From contig NZ_JASKMS010000014.1 of assembly GCF_030124145.1 (NCBI RefSeq), forward strand, positions 124,001 through 188,000: DNA of 64,000 bases, given 5' to 3'. The position numbers and the translations under genes were made by a program. Position 1 is the first letter of the stretch. Every line of letters begins with the position of its first letter. Origin of the DNA: Streptomyces sp. 378 (GTDB lineage Bacteria > Actinomycetota > Actinomycetes > Streptomycetales > Streptomycetaceae). Shown here piece by piece: positions 49,224 through 56,741 of the stretch. Below the pieces are notes generated by a model that was not told the DNA's origin, searched no databases, and saw only the letters and a program-made list of their open reading frames with translations.

Positions 49224-49930
49224 CGACCGTTCAGGACATGCGCACCGCCGGGGAATGGAAGCAGCTCGCCGAGCAGGCGGGCCGTGATCTGGAGGACGCC
49301 TCCGCGCTGGAGATCCTCCGGTGGGCGGCCGAGACGTTCGGCAAGCGCTTCTGCGTGACCTCCTCGATGGAAGACGCGGTGGTCGCCCACCTCGCCGCCC
49401 GCGCCATGCCCGGCGTCGACGTGGTCTTCCTCGACACCGGCTACCACTTCGAAGAGACCATCGGCACCCGTGACGCGGTCGAGGCCGTGATGGACGTCAA
49501 CCTCATCACGCTCACCCCGGTTCAGACGGTCGCCGAGCAGGACGCCGAGTACGGCCCGAAGCTGCACGACCGCGACCCCGACCTGTGCTGCAAGCTGCGC
49601 AAGGTGCAGCCGCTGGAGCAGGGCCTGAAGGACTACCAGGCCTGGGCGACCGGTCTGCGCCGCGACGAGTCCCCGACCCGGGCGAACACCCCGGTGGTCG
49701 GCTGGGACGAGAAGCGGCAGAAGGTCAAGATCTCGCCGATCGCCCGCTGGACTCAGGACGACGTCGACGCGTACGTCACCGAGCACGGCGTCCTGACGAA
49801 CCCCCTGCTGATGGACGGCTACGCCTCCGTCGGCTGCGCCCCCTGCACCCGCCGCGTCCTTCAGGGCGAGGACGCGCGCGCCGGCCGCTGGGCGGGCCGC
49901 GGCAAGACCGAGTGCGGGCTGCACGGATGA
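49220..49930 (+). CDS. cysH: Adenylyl-sulfate (APS) reductase
   Basis: The 236-residue PP-loop-type reductase has VTSSMEDAVVAHLA (phosphate loop) and VDVVFLDTGYHFEET. The Cys pairs LCCKLRK and VGCAPCTRR form the [4Fe-4S] site, and the C-terminal ECGLH holds the catalytic Cys. The presence of the cluster Cys residues marks it as a reductase of APS rather than of PAPS. It converts APS to sulfite and AMP with thioredoxin. Overlaps of ATGA type on both sides show tight coupling. Confidence 0.93.
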   Translation: MTTVQDMRTAGEWKQLAEQAGRDLEDASALEILRWAAETFGKRFCVTSSMEDAVVAHLAARAMPGVDVVFLDTGYHFEETIGTRDAVEAVMDVNLITLTPVQTVAEQDAEYGPKLHDRDPDLCCKLRKVQPLEQGLKDYQAWATGLRRDESPTRANTPVVGWDEKRQKVKISPIARWTQDDVDAYVTEHGVLTNPLLMDGYASVGCAPCTRRVLQGEDARAGRWAGRGKTECGLHG

Positions 49931-50490
49931 CGACGACGATTCAGGAGAGTGACGTGACGACCGGAGCCACCGTCTGGCTCACGGGTCTGCCGAGCGCCGG
50001 CAAGACCACGATCGCCTACGAACTGGCCGGCCGGCTCCGCGAGGAGGGCCACCGGGTCGAGGTGCTCGACGGCGACGAGATCCGCGAGTTCATCTCGGCG
50101 GGCCTCGGCTTCAGCCGCGAGGACCGGCACACCAACGTGCAGCGCATCGGCTTCGTCGCCGAGTTGCTCGCCCGCAACGGTGTGCTGGCCCTCGTCCCGG
50201 TCATCGCGCCGTACCAGGACAGCCGGGACGCGGTGCGCAAGCGCCACCAGGCGAACGGCACGGCGTATGTCGAGGTGCACGTGGCCACGCCGGTCGAGGT
50301 GTGCAGCGAGCGGGACGTGAAGGGGCTGTACGCCAAGCAGGCCGCGGGTGAGCTCTCGGGGCTCACCGGGGTCGACGACCCGTACGAGGCGCCCGAGTCG
50401 CCCGATCTGCGGATCGAGTCGCAGAACCAGACCGTGCAGGAGTCCGCGGCTTCCGTGTACGCCCTGCTGACCGAAAGGGGACTGGCATGA
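49927..50490 (+). CDS. cysC: Adenylyl-sulfate kinase
   Basis: The 187-residue protein has the P-loop GLPSAGKTT, then VEVLDGDEIREF, GFSREDRHTNVQRIGFVA and a C-terminal lid, all typical of APS kinase. It phosphorylates APS to PAPS. As the reductase next door has an APS-type cluster, PAPS made here may serve sulfation rather than reduction. The ATG at 49927 overlaps the cysH stop; a longer frame upstream is the cysH shadow. Confidence 0.92.
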   Translation: MTTTIQESDVTTGATVWLTGLPSAGKTTIAYELAGRLREEGHRVEVLDGDEIREFISAGLGFSREDRHTNVQRIGFVAELLARNGVLALVPVIAPYQDSRDAVRKRHQANGTAYVEVHVATPVEVCSERDVKGLYAKQAAGELSGLTGVDDPYEAPESPDLRIESQNQTVQESAASVYALLTERGLA

Positions 50491-51422
50491 CGACCGTCGC
50501 CACCGTTTCCGAGGAGACCGACAGCCCGTACGCGCTGTCGCACCTCGACGCCCTCGAGTCCGAGGCGGTGCACATCTTCCGCGAGGTGGCGGGCGAGTTC
50601 GAGCGGCCGGTGATCCTCTTCTCCGGCGGCAAGGACTCCATCGTCATGCTGCACCTGGCGGTGAAGGCCTTCCGCCCGGCCTCGGTGCCCTTCTCGCTGC
50701 TGCACGTGGACACCGGGCACAACTTCCCCGAGGTCCTCGACTACCGCGACCGCACGGTGGAGAAGCACGGGCTGCGGCTGCACGTCGCCTCCGTGCAGGA
50801 CTACATCGACCGCGGTGTGCTCAAGGAGCGCCCGGACGGCACCCGCAATCCGCTCCAGACGCTGCCGCTGACCGAGAAGATCCAGGCGGAGAAGTTCGAC
50901 GCCGTCTTCGGCGGCGGCCGCCGCGACGAGGAGAAGGCCCGGGCCAAGGAGCGGGTGTTCTCGCTGCGGGACGAGTTCTCGCAGTGGGACCCGCGCCGCC
51001 AGCGCCCGGAGCTGTGGAACCTGTACAACGGCCGGCACGCGCCGGGCGAGCACGTCCGTGTGTTCCCGCTGTCCAACTGGACCGAGCTGGACGTGTGGCA
51101 GTACATCGCCCGCGAGGGCATCGAACTGCCCGAGATCTACTACGCGCACGAGCGTGAGGTGTTCTCCCGCAGCGGCATGTGGCTGACCGCCGGCGAGTGG
51201 GGCGGACCCAAGGACGGCGAGAGGGTCGAGAAGCGGCTCGTGCGCTACCGGACCGTGGGTGACATGTCCTGCACCGGCGCGGTGGACTCCGACGCCGACA
51301 CCATCGAGAAGGTGATCGTCGAGATCGCCGCCTCCCGGCTCACCGAGCGCGGCGCCACCCGCGCCGACGACAAGATGTCCGAGGCCGCGATGGAAGACCG
51401 CAAGCGCGAGGGGTACTTCTAG
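50487..51422 (+). CDS. cysD: Sulfate adenylyltransferase subunit 2
   Basis: The 311-residue protein has the PP-loop FSGGKDSIVMLHLA at about 45, VDTGHNFPEVLDYRD and AVFGGGRRDEEKARAKERVF, the standard CysD blocks. With the CysN GTPase it forms APS from ATP and sulfate. The ATG overlaps the cysC stop (ATGA) and cysN starts 2 bases after its stop. Confidence 0.94.
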   Translation: MTTVATVSEETDSPYALSHLDALESEAVHIFREVAGEFERPVILFSGGKDSIVMLHLAVKAFRPASVPFSLLHVDTGHNFPEVLDYRDRTVEKHGLRLHVASVQDYIDRGVLKERPDGTRNPLQTLPLTEKIQAEKFDAVFGGGRRDEEKARAKERVFSLRDEFSQWDPRRQRPELWNLYNGRHAPGEHVRVFPLSNWTELDVWQYIAREGIELPEIYYAHEREVFSRSGMWLTAGEWGGPKDGERVEKRLVRYRTVGDMSCTGAVDSDADTIEKVIVEIAASRLTERGATRADDKMSEAAMEDRKREGYF

Positions 51423-51424
51423 AG

Positions 51425-52759
51425 ATGAGCACGATCACCACCGAGGAACTCTCGGAGACCACCCTCCTGCGGTTCGCCACCGCCGGTTCCGTCGACGACG
51501 GCAAGTCCACCCTCGTCGGGCGGCTGCTGCACGACTCCAAGTCGGTCCTCACCGACCAGCTGGAGGCCGTGGAGCGCGTCTCCGCGAGCCGCGGCCAGGA
51601 GGCGCCGGACCTCGCGCTGCTGACGGACGGCCTGCGGGCCGAGCGGGAGCAGGGCATCACGATCGACGTGGCGTACCGCTACTTCGCCACGCCCCGGCGG
51701 CGGTTCATCCTCGCCGACACCCCGGGCCATGTGCAGTACACGCGCAACATGGTGACCGGCGCCTCCACCGCCGAGCTGACGGTGATCCTGGTCGACGCCC
51801 GCAACGGCGTCGTCGAGCAGACCCGCCGGCACGCGGCCATCGCGGCCCTGCTGCGCGTCCCGCACGCGGTCCTCGCCGTCAACAAGATGGACCTCGTCGG
51901 CTACGACGAGAAGGTGTTCGCGGCGATCGCCGAGGAGTTCACGGCCTACGCGACCGAACTGGGCGTCCCCGAGGTCACCGCCATCCCGATCTCGGCGCTC
52001 GTCGGCGACAACGTCGTGGAGCCTTCCGCGAACATGGACTGGTACGGCGGCCCGACCGTGCTGGAGCACCTGGAGACGGTCCCGGTCGCGCACGACCTGA
52101 GCCACTGCCACGCCCGGCTGCCCGTGCAGTACGTGATCCGCCCACAGAGCCCGGACCACCCGGACTACCGCGGCTACGCCGGTCAGATCGCGGCCGGTTC
52201 CTTCCGCGTCGGCGAGGCCGTCACGGTACTGCCGTCCGGCCGGGCCTCGAAGATCGCCGGTATCGACCTGCTCGGCGAGCCGGTCGAGGTGGCCTGGACG
52301 ACGCAGTCGGTCACTCTCCTGCTGGAGGACGACATCGACATCTCGCGCGGCGACCTGATCGTGCCGAGCAAGGACGCGCCCGCGACCACGCAGGACATCG
52401 AGGCGACCGTCTGCCATGTCGCCGACGCCCCGCTGACCGTCGGCCACCGGGTCCTCCTCAAGCACGGCACCCGCACGGTCAAGGCGATCGTCAAGGACAT
52501 CCCCTCCCGCCTCACGCTCGACGACCTGTCCCTGCACCCGCACCCGGGACAGCTCGTCGCCAACGACATCGGCCGGGTGAAGATCCGTACCGCCGAGCCG
52601 CTGCCGGTCGACTCCTACGCCGACTCGCGCCGCACCGGCTCGTTCATCCTGATCGACCCGAACGACGGCACGACCCTGACCGCCGGCATGGTCGGCGAGT
52701 CGTTCGCCGCCCCGGAACCGGTCCGGGACGACTCCGCGGACGACGGGTGGGACTTCTGA
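51425..52759 (+). CDS. cysN: Sulfate adenylyltransferase subunit 1 (GTPase)
   Basis: The 444-residue protein has the EF-Tu-like GTPase motifs GSVDDGKSTLVGRLL (G1), DTPGHVQYTRNMVTGAS (G3) and NKMDLVG (G4), followed by two beta-barrel domains. GTP hydrolysis drives APS formation by CysD. The length is normal for a stand-alone CysN without fused APS kinase, which agrees with the separate cysC. Confidence 0.94.
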   Translation: MSTITTEELSETTLLRFATAGSVDDGKSTLVGRLLHDSKSVLTDQLEAVERVSASRGQEAPDLALLTDGLRAEREQGITIDVAYRYFATPRRRFILADTPGHVQYTRNMVTGASTAELTVILVDARNGVVEQTRRHAAIAALLRVPHAVLAVNKMDLVGYDEKVFAAIAEEFTAYATELGVPEVTAIPISALVGDNVVEPSANMDWYGGPTVLEHLETVPVAHDLSHCHARLPVQYVIRPQSPDHPDYRGYAGQIAAGSFRVGEAVTVLPSGRASKIAGIDLLGEPVEVAWTTQSVTLLLEDDIDISRGDLIVPSKDAPATTQDIEATVCHVADAPLTVGHRVLLKHGTRTVKAIVKDIPSRLTLDDLSLHPHPGQLVANDIGRVKIRTAEPLPVDSYADSRRTGSFILIDPNDGTTLTAGMVGESFAAPEPVRDDSADDGWDF

Positions 52760-52760
52760 C

Positions 52761-52865
52761 ATGACCACCCCCGGTTTCTACTCCATGTTCGCCAAGGAGG
52801 GCGGCCGCGTCGGCAGCGGTGCGCTCGGTAGCGGGCAGGGGGGAGTGGCGCGATGTGTGTGCTGA
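52761..52865 (+). CDS. Possible small ORF after cysN
   Basis: The frame encodes 34 residues, starting MTTPGFYSMFAKEGGRVGSG and ending RCVC. It begins immediately after the cysN stop. It is not recognised and could be non-coding leader DNA for the transporter genes. It ends within the next small frame. The rest of the 52760-52981 gap shows only these two frames. Confidence 0.3.
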   Translation: MTTPGFYSMFAKEGGRVGSGALGSGQGGVARCVC

Positions 52866-52942
52866 CGTACGCGCACCGCATGCGCGCCCTCACCCGCCAC
52901 CGCCGTAGACGCAGACCCGCCGACCTCCCGGCCACGACCTGA
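52853..52942 (+). CDS. Possible second leader peptide before the importer genes
   Basis: The frame encodes 29 residues (MCVLTYAHRMRALTRHRRRR then RPADLPATT). A Cys at position 2 and a basic Arg/His-rich stretch recall actinobacterial leader peptides, and GGGGGGAG precedes the ATG. It ends 39 bases before the binding-protein start. The evidence is weak: position, ribosome site and composition only. Confidence 0.35.
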   Translation: MCVLTYAHRMRALTRHRRRRRPADLPATT

Positions 52943-52981
52943 GAGACCGTGACCGCCGGGCCTCCGAGAGGAACACCTCCC

Positions 52982-54085
52982 GTGCCTGCTTCATCCGCTC
53001 GCCGCCGCGGCCTCGCGGTCATCGCCGCACTTCCGCTGCTCACGGTGGCCGCCTGCGGCTACGGCTCCCAGGCCAAGGACGACGGCGCCGCGAAGATCGC
53101 CGCCGGAGCGAAGAAGATCGAGGGGCTCGACTCCGTCAAGATCGGCTACTTCGGCAACCTCACCCACGGCACCGCGCTGGTGGGCGTGCAGAAGGGCATC
53201 TTCCAGAAGGCGCTCGGCGCCACCGAGGTCCGGTCGGCCGTCTTCAACGCCGGTCCCTCGGAGATCGAGGCGCTCAACTCCGGTTCCATCGACATCGGAT
53301 GGATCGGCCCCTCCCCCGCCATCAACGGCTACACCAAGTCGGGCGGCAAGAACCTGCGCATCATCGGCGGTTCGGCGTCCGGCGGGGTGAAGCTCGTGGT
53401 GAACCCGGACAAGATCAAGTCGCTGAAGGACGTCAAGGGCAAGCGGATCGCGACCCCGCAGCTGGGCAACACACAGGACGTGGCGTTCCTCAACTGGGCC
53501 TCGGAGCAGGGCTGGAAGGTCGACCCGCAGAGCGGCAAGGGGGACGTCACGGTCGTCCGCAGCGACAACAAGGTCACCCCGGACGCCTTCAGGGCCGGGT
53601 CGATCGACGGCGCCTGGGTGCCGGAGCCGACGGCGTCGAGGATGGTCGCCGAGGGCGGCACCGTGCTGCTCGACGAGTCGACGCTGTGGCCGGACGAGAA
53701 GTTCGTGATCACGAACATCATCGTGCGGCAGCAGTTCCTCGAGGAGCACCCGAAGGTCGTCGAGGCCCTGCTCAAGGGCTCGGTCGAGACCAACAGGTGG
53801 ATCAACGCCCACCCGGACGCGGCGAAGGAAGCGGCCAACAAGCAGCTGGAGGCCGACTCCGGCAAGGCACTGCCCGCGGATGTGCTGGACCCGGCGTGGA
53901 AGTCGATCCGGTTCACCGACGACCCGCTGGCCGCCACCCTGAACACCGAGGCGGAGCACGCGGTCGAGGCCGGGCTGCTCGAGAAGCCGGACCTGAAAGG
54001 CATCTACGACCTCGCGCCGCTGAACGAGGTCCTCAAGGCCGAGGGCGAGCCCACGGTCGACGACGCCGGTCTCGGCGCGAAGTAA
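52982..54085 (+). CDS. Sulfonate/sulfate-type ABC binding lipoprotein
   Basis: The 367-residue protein is an SsuA/TauA-like solute-binding protein: lipobox VAACGYG after a short signal, then VKIGYFGNLTHGTALVGVQK, EALNSGSIDIGWIGPSPAIN, GKRIATPQLGNTQDVAFLNW and FRAGSIDGAWVPEPTASRMV. Family members bind aliphatic sulfonates, taurine or nitrate/sulfate-like anions. Its place in the cys operon supports a sulfur compound. GTG at 52982 is the likely start, since GAGAGGAACACC precedes it and the signal peptide then has normal length. Confidence 0.87.
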   Translation: MPASSARRRGLAVIAALPLLTVAACGYGSQAKDDGAAKIAAGAKKIEGLDSVKIGYFGNLTHGTALVGVQKGIFQKALGATEVRSAVFNAGPSEIEALNSGSIDIGWIGPSPAINGYTKSGGKNLRIIGGSASGGVKLVVNPDKIKSLKDVKGKRIATPQLGNTQDVAFLNWASEQGWKVDPQSGKGDVTVVRSDNKVTPDAFRAGSIDGAWVPEPTASRMVAEGGTVLLDESTLWPDEKFVITNIIVRQQFLEEHPKVVEALLKGSVETNRWINAHPDAAKEAANKQLEADSGKALPADVLDPAWKSIRFTDDPLAATLNTEAEHAVEAGLLEKPDLKGIYDLAPLNEVLKAEGEPTVDDAGLGAK

Positions 54086-54134
54086 GCCCGCATCCCGAAG
54101 CCGCATTGTGAAAAGTTCCCAGGAGGTGACGACC

Positions 54135-54923
54135 ATGGCCACGACCCTCGCCAAGGCCGCCGACGGCACCGAGGCGGCCACGCACGCCGCCCGGATCGCA
54201 CACGTGTCGAAGTCGTTCGCGGGCCCCGCCGGGCAGCAGCTCGTCCTGGACGACATCACCCTCGATGTCGCGCCCGGCGAGTTCGTCACCCTCCTGGGTG
54301 CCTCGGGCTGCGGCAAGTCCACCCTGCTCAACCTGGTGGCGGGCCTGGACCGGCCCTCCGTCGGCGAGATCACCACGGACGGCCGCCCGGCGCTGATGTT
54401 CCAGGAGCACGCGCTGTTCCCGTGGCTGACCGCGGGCAAGAACATCGAACTCGCCCTGAAGCTGCGGCGTGTGCCGAAGGCCGAGCGCCGCGAGCGTGCC
54501 GAGGAGCTGCTCGAACTGGTGCGGCTGAAGGGCGCGTACGGCAAGCGGGTGCACGAGCTGTCGGGAGGGATGCGTCAGCGCGTCGCACTGGCCCGTGCGC
54601 TCGCGCAGGAGAGCAAGCTGCTGCTGATGGACGAGCCGTTCGCGGCGCTGGACGCCATCACGCGGGACGTGCTGCACGACGAGCTGACGCGCATCTGGCG
54701 CGAGACGCAGTTGTCCGTCCTGTTCGTCACGCACAACGTGCGTGAGGCGGTCCGGCTCGCGCAGCGCGTGGTGCTGCTGTCCTCCCGTCCGGGACGGATC
54801 GCACGCGAGTGGACCGTGGACATCGCGCATCCGCGCCGCATCGAGGACACCGCCGTGGCGGAGCTGTCCGTCGAGATCACCGAAGAACTGCGTGGGGAGA
54901 TCCGCCGTCATGGCCAGCACTGA
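54135..54923 (+). CDS. Sulfonate/sulfate-type ABC importer ATPase
   Basis: The 262-residue ATPase has Walker A GASGCGKST, signature LSGGMRQR, Walker B LLLMDEPF and H-loop VTHN. The overall sequence is of the SsuB/TauB type. The ATG at 54135 is chosen because AGGAGGTGA lies 6-8 bases upstream; an ATG-like start at 54108 would place this ribosome site inside the gene. It overlaps the permease gene by 14 bases. Confidence 0.88.
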   Translation: MATTLAKAADGTEAATHAARIAHVSKSFAGPAGQQLVLDDITLDVAPGEFVTLLGASGCGKSTLLNLVAGLDRPSVGEITTDGRPALMFQEHALFPWLTAGKNIELALKLRRVPKAERRERAEELLELVRLKGAYGKRVHELSGGMRQRVALARALAQESKLLLMDEPFAALDAITRDVLHDELTRIWRETQLSVLFVTHNVREAVRLAQRVVLLSSRPGRIAREWTVDIAHPRRIEDTAVAELSVEITEELRGEIRRHGQH

Positions 54924-55806
54924 TTCGACGACCGTCGCCAAGGACGGCAGCGATCTCGCCGGGCTGGAGGCGGGCCTCGACGCGCTGGAGTCGAGGCAGA
55001 CGCTCCGCACGCCGTTCCGGCAGACCTTCGTCCAGAAGATCCTGCCGCCCGTCCTCGCCGTCGCGCTGGTGCTGGCCCTCTGGCAGGCGCTCGTCTCGTT
55101 CAGGATCGTCGACGACCCGACCAAGCTGCCCGCTCCGTCCGCGGTGTGGGACGTCGTCCGGACGGCGTGGCTCCAGGGCGAGTTGCTCGGCTACATCTGG
55201 ACCAGCGTCTCGCGCGGTCTGCTCGGCTTCTGCCTCGCCCTTCTGATCGGCACGCCGCTGGGACTCATCGTCGCCCGGGTGAAGTTCATCCGCGCCGCGA
55301 TCGGCCCGATCCTGTCGGGCCTGCAGTCCCTGCCGTCGGTCGCCTGGGTGCCGCCGGCGGTGATCTGGCTCGGCCTGAACAACTCGATGATGTACGCGGT
55401 GATCCTGCTCGGCGCGGTCCCGTCGATCGCCAACGGCCTGGTCTCCGGCGTCGACCAGGTGCCCCCGCTGTTCCTGCGCGCGGGCCGCACGCTCGGCGCG
55501 ACGGGCCTGAAGGGCACCTGGCACATCGTCCTTCCGGCCGCCCTGCCCGGCTATGTGGCGGGCCTGAAGCAGGGCTGGGCCTTCTCCTGGCGCTCCCTGA
55601 TGGCCGCCGAGATCATCGCGTCCTTCCCCGACCTCGGCGTCGGCCTCGGCCAGTTGCTGGAGAACGGCCGCAACGCCAGCGACATGGCCATGGTGTTCGA
55701 GGCCATCCTGCTGATCCTCGTCGTCGGCATCGCCATCGACCTGCTCATCTTCAGTCCGCTGGAGCGGTGGGTGCTGCGCAGCCGAGGCCTCCTGGTGAAG
55801 AGCTGA
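54910..55806 (+). CDS. Sulfonate/sulfate-type ABC importer permease
   Basis: The 298-residue protein has six helices preceded by a ~50-residue soluble segment. Its EAA-type loop reads FLRAGRTLGATGLKGTWHIV at about 195, as in SsuC/TauC permeases, and IGTPLGLIVARVKFIRAAIG is typical. It forms the channel with the preceding ATPase and binding protein. Confidence 0.87.
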   Translation: MASTDSTTVAKDGSDLAGLEAGLDALESRQTLRTPFRQTFVQKILPPVLAVALVLALWQALVSFRIVDDPTKLPAPSAVWDVVRTAWLQGELLGYIWTSVSRGLLGFCLALLIGTPLGLIVARVKFIRAAIGPILSGLQSLPSVAWVPPAVIWLGLNNSMMYAVILLGAVPSIANGLVSGVDQVPPLFLRAGRTLGATGLKGTWHIVLPAALPGYVAGLKQGWAFSWRSLMAAEIIASFPDLGVGLGQLLENGRNASDMAMVFEAILLILVVGIAIDLLIFSPLERWVLRSRGLLVKS

Positions 55807-55811
55807 AACCC

Positions 55812-56606
55812 ATGATCGACAAGCCCGTTCTCCTCGTCATCGCCCACGGCAGCCGCGACCCGCGCCACGCCGCGACGGTGCACGCCCTGGTGCGCCGGGT
55901 GCGCGCACAGCGCCCCGACGTGCGGGTGGAGACGGGCTTCCTGGACTTCAACGTCCCCTCCGTGCAGGGGGTCCTGGAGTCCCTGGCGGTGCAGGGCGTC
56001 CGCGACGTCGTCGCCCTGCCCCTGCTCCTGACCCGGGCGTTCCACGCGAAGGCGGACATCCCCGCGGTCCTCGCGGACGCGCCCCCGCAGCTGCGCATCC
56101 ACCAGGCGGACGTCCTCGGCCCGTCCCCCCTCCTCGTGGGGGCCCTGGAACGACGCCTGTACGAGGCGGGCCTGACACCCGCCGACAAGTCCTCGACCGG
56201 GGTCGTCCTGGCCTCGGCGGGGTCCACCGACCCGGAGGCGATCGCAGTGATCGCAGCAATCGCGCGGGAGTGGCGGCACACCGGTTGGTGCGCCGTGCGG
56301 CCTGCGTTCGCCTCCGCATCCCTTCCGCGCACGGAGGACGCCGTCCGCCGACTCCGCGCACTCGGCTGCTCCCGCGTCGCCGTCGCCCCGTACGTCCTGG
56401 CCCCCGGTTTCCTCCCGGACCGCATCGCCCGGGGCGCGGCGGAGGCGGACGTGCTGGCGGACGTCCTGGGCCCGGCGCCGGAGGTGGCGCGGGTGGTACT
56501 GGAACGGTACGAGGCGGCACGGATGCTCGGCGTCGAAGAGGCGGGCGGCGTCCTGCGGCGGCGGGGCGACGGTCAGGTGCCGGAGGCGGTCCTCGTCGCC
56601 GGATGA
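55812..56606 (+). CDS. Sirohydrochlorin chelatase (CbiX/SirB-like)
   Basis: The 264-residue protein has two chelatase half-domains. VIAHGSRDPRHAATVHALV at the start and PLLLTRAFHAKADIPAVL at about 75 hold the metal-binding His residues; VAPYVLAPGFLPDRIA is the second-half equivalent. It inserts Fe2+ (or Co2+) into sirohydrochlorin, giving siroheme for the sulfite reductase encoded at the operon start. It begins 5 bases after the permease gene and closes the operon before a double terminator. Confidence 0.86.
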   Translation: MIDKPVLLVIAHGSRDPRHAATVHALVRRVRAQRPDVRVETGFLDFNVPSVQGVLESLAVQGVRDVVALPLLLTRAFHAKADIPAVLADAPPQLRIHQADVLGPSPLLVGALERRLYEAGLTPADKSSTGVVLASAGSTDPEAIAVIAAIAREWRHTGWCAVRPAFASASLPRTEDAVRRLRALGCSRVAVAPYVLAPGFLPDRIARGAAEADVLADVLGPAPEVARVVLERYEAARMLGVEEAGGVLRRRGDGQVPEAVLVAG

Positions 56607-56626
56607 CCGCCCTGGGCGCGGAAGGG

Positions 56627-56737
56627 CACCGGTCCCGGTCGTGCCCCGCCAGGACCGGCGACGCCCTTCGCAGGGGCCGCGTCACCGGTCCCGGTCGTGC
56701 CCCGCCAGGACCGGCGACGCCCTTCGCAGGGGCCGCG
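56627..56737. terminator. Duplicated 55-bp hairpin terminator
   Basis: A 55-bp unit (56627-56681) is repeated exactly at 56683-56737 with one base between. Each unit contains CCGGTCCCGG and CCAGGACCGG, a 10-bp stem with one mismatch and a 10-base loop. It separates the sulfur operon (stop 56606) from the convergent polyketide synthase (stop 56742) and would stop transcription from both sides. Confidence 0.75.
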
Positions 56738-56741
56738 CCCC

